Assembly: GCA_002307055.1 (NCBI GenBank)
Contig: DBTM01000081.1
Location: 1 to 61,431, forward strand
Origin: Clostridiales bacterium UBA1316
GTDB taxonomy: Bacteria; Bacillota; Clostridia; Oscillospirales; Oscillospiraceae
DNA: 61,431 bases
Direction of reading: 5' to 3'
Below are positions 25,046 through 33,027 of this stretch, in pieces. The first letter of the stretch is position 1. Each line of letters starts with the position of its first letter. The notes beneath the pieces are model-generated. The model saw nothing but the letters and a program-made list of their open reading frames with translations, did not search any database and was not told the DNA's origin. The position numbers and the translations under genes are program-made.

Positions 25046-26164
25046 ATGGCGGATACATATCTTGGCGAATCTATTGCAAAACTCGGTTTTGGGTACATGC
25101 GGCTGCCGAGAAAAGGCATGGGCTTTGATTACGAGCATCTGAACAAAATGGTCGATGCTTTTCTGGCGCAAGGTTTTACTTACTTCGATACAGCATTCGT
25201 CTATACAGGCTCTGAGGAGGCGCTCTGCGAGTCTCTCGTCAAACGCCATCCGCGCGAAAAATACCAGATAGCGACGAAGCTCCCGATGATGATGATTAAG
25301 CAATCAGAAGATATGCAGACGATGTTTAACACGTCGCTTCAGCGGCTGGGTACCGATTACGTTGATTTCTATTTGCTGCACGGACTCAGCGAGGCTGCGA
25401 ATACGCAGGCCGAGGAACTCGGGGCGTGGGATTTCGTCAAGAAACTCAAAGCCGAAGGCAAGATTAAGCATTACGGCTTCTCCTTCCATGACACCCCTGA
25501 AAACCTTGACATCATCTTGACAAGGCATCCGGATGCGGAGTTTGTCCAGCTCCAAATCAACTACCTCGACTGGGACAGCGAGGATGTGCAGTCCCGCAAG
25601 CTATACGAAACCGCCAGACGCCATAACATCCCCGTCACCATCATGGAGCCGGTTAAGGGCGGTCTGCTTTCGAGCGAGGGCTCTGAGCTCGGCAAGGTTT
25701 TGAAGGCGGCTGATCCCAATGTATCTGTGGCTTCCTGGGCAATCCGTTTTGCGGCGACGCTTGACGGCATCATTACCGTGCTCAGCGGGATGAATGCTAT
25801 GGACCAGCTTGAAGACAATATCAAAACTGTTAAAAATCTGAAACAAATGTCGGACAGCGAACTGGCAACACTGCGTGAGGCCGTCAAAGTGCTTAACAGC
25901 ACACCCAGAATCCCCTGCACCGGATGCAGATACTGTGTCGAAAATTGCCCGCAAAAAATTAACATTCCGGGCTTTTTAGAATTGTATAACAGTTACCTGA
26001 AATATAACTCAACAGCCAACAGCGAATTCTCGTTTATGATGGCAACCATGGGCGGCGGCAAGCCATCCGCCTGTATTTCCTGCCGCGTCTGTGAAGGCCA
26101 TTGCCCGCAGCACATTTTAATCTCAGAGGTTCTGAGCAAGATCGTGCCGATTTACGAAAAATAG
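25046..26164 (+). CDS. Aldo/keto reductase with C-terminal 4Fe-4S domain
   Basis: A 372-aa protein. Residues 1-270 form an AKR barrel with tetrad segments YFDTAFVYTG (Asp, Tyr), IATKLP (Lys) and YLLHGL (His). The C-terminal 90 residues hold two ferredoxin-type clusters, CTGCRYCVENCP and CISCRVCEGHCP. Such Fe-S-linked AKRs are common in anaerobic Firmicutes and gut bacteria; the natural substrate is mostly unknown. SD AAAGGAG. A TATAAT at 25008-25013 with a weak -35 is a plausible promoter. It appears monocistronic, ending before the hairpin at 26222. Confidence 0.93.
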   Translation: MADTYLGESIAKLGFGYMRLPRKGMGFDYEHLNKMVDAFLAQGFTYFDTAFVYTGSEEALCESLVKRHPREKYQIATKLPMMMIKQSEDMQTMFNTSLQRLGTDYVDFYLLHGLSEAANTQAEELGAWDFVKKLKAEGKIKHYGFSFHDTPENLDIILTRHPDAEFVQLQINYLDWDSEDVQSRKLYETARRHNIPVTIMEPVKGGLLSSEGSELGKVLKAADPNVSVASWAIRFAATLDGIITVLSGMNAMDQLEDNIKTVKNLKQMSDSELATLREAVKVLNSTPRIPCTGCRYCVENCPQKINIPGFLELYNSYLKYNSTANSEFSFMMATMGGGKPSACISCRVCEGHCPQHILISEVLSKIVPIYEK

Positions 26165-26221
26165 CCGGAGGATATATAAAGCATCGCAAGTCGGCGCAAT
26201 CCCCGCCAACACGCTTAAAGT

Positions 26222-26250
26222 ACCTCCCGTGCTGATCCGGCATGGGAGGT
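26222..26250 (+). terminator. Terminator of the aldo/keto reductase gene
   Basis: ACCTCCC / GGGAGGT stem with partly paired inner bases, followed by TTAACATT. It lies 58 bases after the stop. The T-run is weak. Confidence 0.55.
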
Positions 26251-26268
26251 TAACATTAATTAGTATAT

Positions 26269-26298
26269 TTGACAAAAGCATCAATTTCGTATTATTAT
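26269..26298 (+). promoter_or_regulatory. Promoter of the GGDEF gene
   Basis: TTGACA at 26269-26274 and TATTAT at 26293-26298 (18-base spacer; an alternative copy at 26290 gives 15). The start codon lies at 26334 after a GGGGTGA site. Confidence 0.6.
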
Positions 26299-26333
26299 TA
26301 ATGGCGACTTAAATAAGGGGTGAGCGGCAAAAA

Positions 26334-27899
26334 ATGCGCAAGAACCTATTACTTACAGCTGCCTTTTTCATAGCAATAGTAGCTGCTTTAACCATGGTAA
26401 TAACAGCAGACCGGATGTCTATACAAGCCGGTCTGCTATCTGACGGCAAAACAACAGAATTTATATTAATACATATGGCGTTAGTGCTTTTTATCCTGAC
26501 ACTGGGCTTATGTTTGCTCAGGTTCCGTGCCAACGCAGCTGCGCAATTAAGGCAAATGGAAGAAAAGCTCCGCCTCAGCCAAGAGGAATACCGCATCGCA
26601 GCGCGTCACAGCAACAAGCTTATCGTCCGTCTCGATATTAAGACCAAAACCTCGTACCGCCAATCAGACACCCCGACGGTTTTAGGCGCGCCGGCCATCG
26701 TCGAGAATATACCTGAAAGCGTTATTTCAGCAGGCTCTGTAGCCGAAGAGAGTATTGACGCATTCCGGAGCTTTTACGATGCCATATACCGCGGCGAACG
26801 GGAAGGAAATGCCGTCATCAGCGTCCTTGACAGGTTAACCGGCGAATTCAGATGGTATCATTTTGACTTCACATCTGTATTTGACAAACATAACGCGCCT
26901 GTTGAGTCCATTATCTCATTTTATGATGTCACGCTTGAGCGGCAAAAAGAACTGGCATTCCAGCGCTGGCAGCAGAGTTATAACGCCATGCCAAAAAGCA
27001 CTACGAATTATTTTGAGTATAATCTGACAGCCGATTTTTTCGAGCATGCCGAGGGCGGTATGCTGCCGCCGCCGCCTGATGATATTCCGCGTCAAATATC
27101 TGATGTTGCGGCATATTATGCTAAACACCATATTTTCCGGGATGATGTTAAGCTCTGGGTTGAATTTCTTAGAAGAGACCGTCTTTTCGAAAGATATACC
27201 AACGGCCTGCATACGGATAAAACCGTGTTCAGGCGTCTGATGAACGATACGCCTTTATGGACATCGCTTAATATACAGCTGATACCCGACCCCTATACTT
27301 TAGATGTCAAGGCTTATATTCTCCTGGAAGACATTGACGAGCAAAAAAAAGCGGAACTGCACCTTCAGGAGCGTTCAACTCTTGATTCGCTGACAGGCCT
27401 TCTGAACAGGGGTGCTTTCGTCGAAAAATTCAATGATATGCTGGGTATGAGCAGTCTGGACACACGGCACGCGCTGATCATGCTGGATATTGATAATTTC
27501 AAGACAATCAACGACACGCTCGGTCACAGCACCGGAGACACGCTGCTTGTGTCCCTTGCCAACCAACTCAAGTTCGCTTTGCGCGCCGATGACCTCTGCG
27601 GCAGGCTTGGCGGCGATGAATTTGTCATCTGTCTGAAAAATATGAATATGGGCAAATCGCTTGAAACGCGTGTCAGCGACCTCTGTAATCTGATTTACGA
27701 CGACTGCACGTGGGGTATCTCCGTATCGGCAAGCTTCGGTATCGCTGTCTTCCCGTACGACGGCACGACGTTTGACGAGCTCTACCAGAAAGCAGACATC
27801 GCGCTTTATAAGGCAAAAGCCCAGGGCCGCGGCAGCTTTGCTGTCTATGACCCGCAGCTCAGCTTTGACGACCTGTCCGTCCCCATCCAGCATGTGTAA
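26334..27899 (+). CDS. Membrane-bound PAS-like/GGDEF diguanylate cyclase
   Basis: A 521-aa protein. Two membrane segments (about 4-22 and 39-61) flank a short outer loop. After a helical linker (65-85) come PAS-like regions (about 86-340) and the GGDEF domain (about 345-510), beginning STLDSLTGLLNRGAF. The active site is an intact GGDEF (about 425-429). The inhibitory I-site RxxD is present as RADD ten residues before it, so product feedback is expected. It would make cyclic di-GMP in response to a signal sensed by the N-terminal region. No EAL domain and no c-di-GMP riboswitch were noticed nearby. Confidence 0.9.
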   Translation: MRKNLLLTAAFFIAIVAALTMVITADRMSIQAGLLSDGKTTEFILIHMALVLFILTLGLCLLRFRANAAAQLRQMEEKLRLSQEEYRIAARHSNKLIVRLDIKTKTSYRQSDTPTVLGAPAIVENIPESVISAGSVAEESIDAFRSFYDAIYRGEREGNAVISVLDRLTGEFRWYHFDFTSVFDKHNAPVESIISFYDVTLERQKELAFQRWQQSYNAMPKSTTNYFEYNLTADFFEHAEGGMLPPPPDDIPRQISDVAAYYAKHHIFRDDVKLWVEFLRRDRLFERYTNGLHTDKTVFRRLMNDTPLWTSLNIQLIPDPYTLDVKAYILLEDIDEQKKAELHLQERSTLDSLTGLLNRGAFVEKFNDMLGMSSLDTRHALIMLDIDNFKTINDTLGHSTGDTLLVSLANQLKFALRADDLCGRLGGDEFVICLKNMNMGKSLETRVSDLCNLIYDDCTWGISVSASFGIAVFPYDGTTFDELYQKADIALYKAKAQGRGSFAVYDPQLSFDDLSVPIQHV

Positions 27900-27916
27900 C
27901 CTTTATAATTTCTGCG

Positions 27917-27945
27917 CCCCCGGATATTTTTCGGGGGTTTATTTA
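27917..27945 (+). terminator. Terminator of the GGDEF gene
   Basis: CCCCCG / CGGGGG stem with a 9-base loop, followed by TTTATTTATTA, 17 bases after the stop. Confidence 0.75.
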
Positions 27946-27974
27946 TTAATTACATTAAAATAAACAAACAAGCA

Positions 27975-28003
27975 GTATATTTCATTTATACTCCTCATAA
28001 ATA
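27975..28003 (+). promoter_or_regulatory. Candidate SigE-type promoter of spoIVA
   Basis: GTATATTT (27975-27982), a 13-base spacer and CATAAATA (27996-28003) fit the mother-cell SigE consensus (-35 KMATATTY, -10 CATACANT) at 7 of 8 and 6 of 8 positions. spoIVA is SigE-dependent in Bacillus, which supports the reading. Confidence 0.5.
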
Positions 28004-28038
28004 TTTACGGAAAACACAATCCATAAGGAGGAGTAAGA

Positions 28039-29517
28039 GTGAACGATCACAACATTTATGAGGATATCGCTCTCCGTACCGACGGGGATATATATTTAGG
28101 TGTCGTCGGGCCCGTCAGGACAGGAAAATCCACCTTTATTAAACGTTTTATGGAGACTCTTGTCATCCCGAACATCGATAATATATATATGCGCGAGCGT
28201 GCCCGGGATGAACTGCCGCAAAGCGGCTCAGGCCGGACGATCATGACGGCGGAGCCGAAATTCGTGCCTGAGGAAGCCGTTGATATCACAATGGACGGCG
28301 GAGCCGCCTTTTCCGTGCGTTTGATCGATTGCGTCGGCTATATGGTACCGGGCGCCATCGGCCAGTTTGAGGGCGACAGCGAACGCATGGTGACAACACC
28401 ATGGTTCGATTATGACATCCCTCTGACAGAAGCCGCCGAAGCCGGCACGCGCAAGGTCATTGCCGAACACTCGACCATCGGTCTTGTCATCACAACGGAT
28501 GGCACGATCACCGATATTGAACGCCAAAGCTATATCGAGCCGGAAGCGCGCGTCATCAAGGAACTCAAGGAGATCGGCAAACCCTTCCTCGTGATCATCA
28601 ACTCGGCAAACCCGACAGCCGAACGCGCACTCAAGCTCCGGCAGGAGCTGTCGGAGCGCTACGGTGTCACCTGTTTGGTTAAAAACTGCATGACTCTGGA
28701 TAAAGAGGATGTCACCGGCATCATCAAGTCCGTTTTATACGAATTCCCGCTGTATGAGGTCGGCGTCTATCTGCCCGCCTGGGTCAACGCCCTGCCGATG
28801 GAGCACCCCATCAAGAATGAGCTGTTTACCAACATCCGCAAAAGCCTGACTCCGGCCTACCGCATCAAGGATGTTGAAGCCTCCGTCTCTGCCATGGTTG
28901 AATCCGCCAGCGTGAGCAACGCCGCCGTCCGTGATATGGACCTTGGCCGCGGCGTTGTCTCTGCAACGCTTGAGCTGCCGCATGAGCTGTTCTATAACAC
29001 CCTCAGCGAACAGTCCGGCCTGGATGTCAAGGATGACGGCGACCTGATCTCGCTCCTCTCTCAGCTGTCTAAAATCAAACGCGAGTACGATAGAATCGAC
29101 TCCGCCCTCAAGGATGTCAAAGCGCGCGGCTACGGCATCGTCATGCCGGGCCGTGAGGAGCTCAAGCTCGAGGAACCCGAGATTGTCCGCAACGGCGGCC
29201 GTTACGGTGTCCGCCTCAAAGCCAGCGCCCCCTCCATCCATATGCAGCTCATCAACGTCGAAACCGAGGTCTCCCCCGCCATCGGCGGTGAAAAATCCTC
29301 CGAGGATATCATCAACTTCCTTCTCCAGGAGTTCGAAGGCAACGTCGGCAAAATCTGGGAGTCCAACATCTTCGGCAAATCCCTCTACGACATCGCCGGC
29401 GAAGGTCTTAATAACAAAATGAAAAAGATGCAGGAAGAAACCCAAACCAAGCTCCAGGAAACCATCCAGCGCATCGTCAACGAAGGCAGCGGCGGACTGA
29501 TTTGCATTATATTATAA
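28039..29517 (+). CDS. spoIVA: Stage IV sporulation protein A (spore coat morphogenetic ATPase)
   Basis: A 492-aa protein of full family length. The N-terminal segment MNDHNIYEDIALRTDGDIYL and Walker A GPVRTGKST (24-32, Lys30) with the following FIKRFMETLVIPNI are characteristic of SpoIVA. It polymerises on the forespore outer membrane using ATP and forms the basement layer for coat assembly. GTG start with AAGGAGGAG 6 bases upstream. It is a monocistronic gene bounded by a terminator at 29545. It marks the organism as an endospore former, or at least a descendant of one. The last third is unusually C-rich at third positions compared with neighbours. Confidence 0.97.
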   Translation: MNDHNIYEDIALRTDGDIYLGVVGPVRTGKSTFIKRFMETLVIPNIDNIYMRERARDELPQSGSGRTIMTAEPKFVPEEAVDITMDGGAAFSVRLIDCVGYMVPGAIGQFEGDSERMVTTPWFDYDIPLTEAAEAGTRKVIAEHSTIGLVITTDGTITDIERQSYIEPEARVIKELKEIGKPFLVIINSANPTAERALKLRQELSERYGVTCLVKNCMTLDKEDVTGIIKSVLYEFPLYEVGVYLPAWVNALPMEHPIKNELFTNIRKSLTPAYRIKDVEASVSAMVESASVSNAAVRDMDLGRGVVSATLELPHELFYNTLSEQSGLDVKDDGDLISLLSQLSKIKREYDRIDSALKDVKARGYGIVMPGREELKLEEPEIVRNGGRYGVRLKASAPSIHMQLINVETEVSPAIGGEKSSEDIINFLLQEFEGNVGKIWESNIFGKSLYDIAGEGLNNKMKKMQEETQTKLQETIQRIVNEGSGGLICIIL

Positions 29518-29544
29518 GTCAATTAATTAAAACAAATAGTTCAG

Positions 29545-29570
29545 GGGTGAAACGTTTCAGCGTTTCACCC
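29545..29570 (+). terminator. Terminator of spoIVA
   Basis: Perfect GGGTGAAACG / CGTTTCACCC stem with a 6-base loop, then TTAATTATTTATTTT. It resembles the hairpin at 31234-31264 on the far side of the TetR-methyltransferase pair. Confidence 0.8.
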
Positions 29571-29595
29571 TTAATTATTTATTTTCAAGCCAATA

Positions 29596-29643
29596 ATAGT
29601 TTTGAAATATTGCCTTGACTATTTCAAAACTATGTTGTAAGAT
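29596..29643 (+). promoter_or_regulatory. Promoter with overlapping TetR-type operator
   Basis: ATAGTTTTGAAATA (29596-29609) and TATTTCAAAACTAT (29620-29633) form a perfect 14-base inverted repeat 10 bases apart. The -35 box TTGACT (29615-29620) lies between and touches the right arm; the -10 is TAAGAT (29638-29643) after a 17-base spacer. Binding of the TetR protein encoded at 29662 would block RNA polymerase, so autorepression is expected. Confidence 0.75.
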
Positions 29644-29661
29644 GAATCCGGTGATGAGCAT

Positions 29662-30246
29662 ATGGATGGTTTTCAAAGAAGAACAGAAGTAAAAAAGCAA
29701 GCAATCCTTAGCGCTGCTAAGGACCTCTTTACCGAGCGCGGCGTTACGGATGTTGGAATAAGTGAGATCGCCGCTCTAGCACATGTCTCACAGGTATCGA
29801 TATACAACTATTTTAGCGACAAGGATACGCTTGCAAGAGAAGTTTTCATTACGCTTCTTGATGATAAAATCAAAGAAAATGAAGCTATTCTGGATAGCAA
29901 TAAGCCTTTTCGCGAAAAGCTGCAATTGTTAATAGAAAATAACCGCAGAAACTTTCGTGAGATAAAAACTTCTCAATTCAGGCAATATGCGTTGAAAGAC
30001 AAGGCTTTACAGCGGATATATCAAGAAGCCGTATCAATCAAGTCACTCCATGGGTACACAAAATTTATTGAAGAAGGCAAAAAAGGCGAAGTCATTGACT
30101 CAAACATTCCAGATGATGTCATTCAGGCTTATATTAAGTTAATATTATCTTATACGCAGAAACCGGAGTTTGCGGAAACCAGCGAAGACTATAAAAGCAG
30201 CTTCTTCAAGTTGGTTCTGCATGGTCTATTCGGGAACATACAATAG
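29662..30246 (+). CDS. TetR-family transcriptional regulator
   Basis: A 194-aa regulator. The N-terminal domain KKQAILSAAKDLFTERGVTD then ISEIAALAHVSQVSIYNYF and SDKDTLARE is the TetR helix-turn-helix. The ligand-binding domain has no recognised subfamily. It lies 62 bases upstream of a methyltransferase gene and behind a promoter overlapped by a perfect inverted repeat. It therefore probably represses itself and the methyltransferase. The ligand is unknown. Confidence 0.9.
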   Translation: MDGFQRRTEVKKQAILSAAKDLFTERGVTDVGISEIAALAHVSQVSIYNYFSDKDTLAREVFITLLDDKIKENEAILDSNKPFREKLQLLIENNRRNFREIKTSQFRQYALKDKALQRIYQEAVSIKSLHGYTKFIEEGKKGEVIDSNIPDDVIQAYIKLILSYTQKPEFAETSEDYKSSFFKLVLHGLFGNIQ

Positions 30247-30308
30247 ATATTCAAGATGCGCAAGCTTTGATGCTCATTGGCATTTTGTGAATTAAAAGGA
30301 GTTTTGTG

Positions 30309-31223
30309 ATGGAAGAAAATCAAGTGAGCCAGTTATCTTTGACTACCGCATACTGCCGCGCATATCACGCAAGCCATGATAATCCAAAAATTTTCAATGA
30401 TTTTCTCGCTCCTTTTTTGTTTACAGAAGAGGAACACAAATTACGTATACAGAAAATTATGCAGGGTATAAAAGCATTACAGCCGGAGCGTGCCTCGTCA
30501 TTCCCCGATCAGGAAACTGCTTTGGCCTGGTTTATGCAGAATATTTCAGCCGCGCCGATAACACTCAGCCGTTCGCGTTATACCGAAGATATACTTGAGC
30601 AGGCAATCAAGCGCGGTGTTCAGCAATATGTAATCCTTGGAGCCGGAATGGATACCTTTGCCTATCGGCGCACGGACATTGTCAATCAGCTTCAGGTATT
30701 TGAAATTGACCATCCCGCAACGCAGGCATATAAATGCCGGCGTATTGCAGCTTTAGGCTGGGAAACACCGTCAAACCTGCACTTTATCCCTGTTGACTTC
30801 ACGAATGGGGATTTAAAATCAGCACTCAGCGCATGCTCATCTTATAATCCAAAGGCTTTAACTTTTTTCAGCTGGCTCGGCGTTACATATTACTTACCGC
30901 AGGACGCGGTATTCGCAACGCTGCGCACTATTGCCAAAATTGCACCGCATGGCAGCAGCATAGTTTTCGACTATTTTAGCACCGATGCGAAGAAGGATAT
31001 ATCTGTCAAGGCGCAGCTGGGACAGCAAATCTCAATACAGGTGGGTGAACCGCTTAAATCGTTCTTTGATCCGTCCACTCTGGCCTCAGATATGAGTCAG
31101 CTCGGTCTGCTTCTCGCCGAGCATTTAAGCCCACCCGAAATCGAAAGCCGTTATTTCCAAGGACGCGCCGATAACTATCACGCAACCCAAAATACGCACT
31201 TAGCAAAAGTAGTTGTTGAATAA
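30309..31223 (+). CDS. Class I SAM-dependent methyltransferase, LCM/PPM1-like (TIGR00027 type)
   Basis: A 304-aa protein. SRYTEDILEQAIKRGVQQYV then ILGAGMDTFAYRR is the SAM-binding start of the leucine-carboxyl-methyltransferase-like family, which shows GAGLDT at this place. FEIDHPATQAYK gives the acidic ribose-binding position, and TFFSWLGVTYYL the downstream motif. Family members methylate small polyketide-like acids or unknown targets. ATG at 30309 has AAGGAG 7 bases upstream; a GTG at 30306 is less well placed. It is paired with the TetR gene and ended by the hairpin at 31234. Substrate unknown; a resistance or detoxification role is possible. Confidence 0.85.
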   Translation: MEENQVSQLSLTTAYCRAYHASHDNPKIFNDFLAPFLFTEEEHKLRIQKIMQGIKALQPERASSFPDQETALAWFMQNISAAPITLSRSRYTEDILEQAIKRGVQQYVILGAGMDTFAYRRTDIVNQLQVFEIDHPATQAYKCRRIAALGWETPSNLHFIPVDFTNGDLKSALSACSSYNPKALTFFSWLGVTYYLPQDAVFATLRTIAKIAPHGSSIVFDYFSTDAKKDISVKAQLGQQISIQVGEPLKSFFDPSTLASDMSQLGLLLAEHLSPPEIESRYFQGRADNYHATQNTHLAKVVVE

Positions 31224-31233
31224 TTAAAATAAT

Positions 31234-31264
31234 AAGGGTGAATCGTACAAAACGTTTCACCCTT
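31234..31264. terminator. Bidirectional terminator after the methyltransferase
   Basis: AAGGGTGAATCGT / ACGTTTCACCCTT stem (one mismatch, 5-base loop) followed by GATTTTTTA on the plus strand. It lies 10 bases after the methyltransferase stop and 24 bases after the 38-aa gene ending at 31289 on the other strand. Confidence 0.75.
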
Positions 31265-31288
31265 GATTTTTTATTAATGTTTCCAGGT

Positions 31289-31405
31289 TTATTTTTTCTT
31301 CAGTTCTTTCCCCACCGCAAACGAGCCGCCCAGCTTTTCACCGATGCCGATGAAGGCCATGCTGCTGAAGGAGTCCCAGAGTATGGGGCGGACTTTTTCG
31401 ATCAT
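31289..31405 (-). CDS. Small protein downstream of the SLH lysozyme gene (38 aa)
   Basis: The frame reads MIEKVRPILWDSFSSMAFIG and ends GKELKKK. It has codon use like its neighbours and an AAGGAGG just upstream, though the spacing is short (3-4 bases). It begins 27 bases after the lysozyme stop and ends before a shared terminator, so it is probably the second cistron of that transcript. A weakly hydrophobic centre and basic tail suggest membrane association. No family recognised. Confidence 0.45.
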   Translation of the reverse strand: MIEKVRPILWDSFSSMAFIGIGEKLGGSFAVGKELKKK

Positions 31406-31432
31406 GCGCCTCCTTGCTTTTTCTGTTATTAT

Positions 31433-32746
31433 TTAATACGGTATGACGTTCGAATGAACAACTTTCCAAAGAATGGCGCTTATTTCGGCGCGCGTAATGC
31501 TGTTGGATGGATTATAGGTAAGTGTGCCGTTTTCGGCCTTTCCCGAAACGATACCGCAGTGATATAGGGCCAGCACAAAACCGTCTGTGGTATCCGAGAA
31601 GGTTGTCTCAGACGGCAGCTCCGGCAAACCGACAGCCTTGGCTGTGATTTGAGCAACCTGCAGGCGGGTAATCGGTGCGTTCAGGTCGCTGACCTCACCA
31701 GAGGCGACAATGCCTTTGGACACAGCCAGCTTGAGATAACCGCTGGCCCACTGGCTGTCAGTAGGCGCCTGCTCAGCGAAGCCGACCGTCAGCAGGACTA
31801 GCTTTAACGCCTCGCCGTACGTCACTGTGTTGCCCGGATGGAAACTGCCGTCCGGCAAGCCGGTGATAATACTGCTTGCGCTCAAATCCTTGACATAGGT
31901 GTAATACCAATCATTTTCCGTGACATCCGGAAAGCTTATGTTCTGAACAGCCTGGACAGGCTGCGTGCCGTCTGTCCAGACGGCGGTTACAGCCAGGTTA
32001 TTTTGGACAATCGTCGCGGCTGTGATGTAATCGCCGCTCTTCGTCACCCAACCGGCAAACGTTTGCCCGTCGAGCGTGGCGGTCTGGAACTGACCATATG
32101 CTGTTCCGTATAGGAAAAACACGATACTGTTTTCAACGCTGCCCTTACCGGCATCAAAGGTCAGATATCTGTAGCTGTGCGGGTCGCTGCCGTCATAATC
32201 GCCGTACAGAAATATTTTTGCCTCATCCAAGCGCCGTTCAACCAATAGGCTGCTGACCGACTTCCCCGCATGGCACCATGTGGCTATCGCGTTGACGATT
32301 TGTATGTCCGAGTAATTGCTCAGGCCGCTGATCATATAACTAAAAAGCCGAGTATCGGTGCTCATCCATCCGGTTCCGAGATTGTATGTAAAGCTGAGGA
32401 TCGCGTCAAATTGATTCTGTGTCAGCTGAACACTATATTTTGAAAGGACTTTATTAACAGTGTTCTCTTTGGCTTTCAGCGCCTCGCGCATCAGCGCGTC
32501 TGCTTTCTCCTGTGAAATACCGTTAGGATAATCTGTGGAACGGCATATTGTGCCGTAGCCGATAAAGGCGGAGCCGCTGTCCCAATACACATGACTTCTG
32601 AAACCTTCATAATTCTTAATAAATGTGATGCCGGCTTCGCTTGTCGTTAACGCTCCAGCTCTGGCAGGCGGCGTGATAAACGCTGAGGTAAACGTCACGG
32701 CAATGACGATGACCATCGTCGTCAATTGTTTGATACTTTTCCCCAA
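31433..32746 (-). CDS. Secreted lysozyme (GH24-like) with InlB-type repeat and SLH repeats
   Basis: A 437-aa protein. A signal peptide (about 1-30, ending near ARAGA) is followed by a phage-type lysozyme domain (about 33-175). It keeps the catalytic Glu in NYEGF, then YWDSGSAFIGYGT with the Asp/Thr positions of T4-like endolysins. Next comes a Listeria-Bacteroides-type beta repeat (about 185-250, YLTFDAGKG..FAGWVT) and three SLH-like segments (about 260-437, FPDVTENDWYYTYVKDL, GLPDGSFHPGNTVTYGEALK, ITRAEISAIL). It would cut peptidoglycan while anchored to secondary cell-wall polymer. The start is uncertain: GGAGGT directly abuts a GTG at 32755, and the TTG at 32746 has better spacing. Confidence 0.87.
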   Translation of the reverse strand: MGKSIKQLTTMVIVIAVTFTSAFITPPARAGALTTSEAGITFIKNYEGFRSHVYWDSGSAFIGYGTICRSTDYPNGISQEKADALMREALKAKENTVNKVLSKYSVQLTQNQFDAILSFTYNLGTGWMSTDTRLFSYMISGLSNYSDIQIVNAIATWCHAGKSVSSLLVERRLDEAKIFLYGDYDGSDPHSYRYLTFDAGKGSVENSIVFFLYGTAYGQFQTATLDGQTFAGWVTKSGDYITAATIVQNNLAVTAVWTDGTQPVQAVQNISFPDVTENDWYYTYVKDLSASSIITGLPDGSFHPGNTVTYGEALKLVLLTVGFAEQAPTDSQWASGYLKLAVSKGIVASGEVSDLNAPITRLQVAQITAKAVGLPELPSETTFSDTTDGFVLALYHCGIVSGKAENGTLTYNPSNSITRAEISAILWKVVHSNVIPY

Positions 32747-32788
32747 TGAACTCACACCTCCAGTCCGCGATAATACTACTCTGGTAAA

Positions 32789-32817
32789 AGAGCAGCACCA
32801 TGTTATAGTGCTGCTCT
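32789..32817 (-). terminator. Terminator between YhgE and lysozyme genes
   Basis: The perfect 10-pair stem AGAGCAGCAC / GTGCTGCTCT is followed by TTTT on the minus strand. It lies 210 bases after the YhgE stop; the intervening 210 bases are T-rich on the plus strand and hold no supported gene. Confidence 0.7.
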
Positions 32818-33027
32818 ATGTTTTTCAGCCAACATATTTCATTAGGAATGCATTTTTACTTTTATTTGCATGCCTATTATATAAGCTGAGTCGAGTGAAT
32901 TCAACATATTTATTTCATTTTTGTCATTTTTGCAATAATTGTGTTACTGTTTTGTTTATTTTTTGCTTATTTTTTAGAGTTTTTCCCCACTTGCCAAAAT
33001 TACTCAGTCAGAATAAATGGGGAGAAA

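Noticed and set aside
28735..29445. A 236-codon frame opposite spoIVA
   Set aside because: It is an antisense shadow caused by the biased codon use of spoIVA: Asp/Gly/Val-rich, with no ribosome site or domain.
31238..31567. A 109-codon plus-strand frame opposite the end of the lysozyme gene
   Set aside because: It begins inside a terminator, has no ribosome site and overlaps the SLH coding region and the 38-aa gene.
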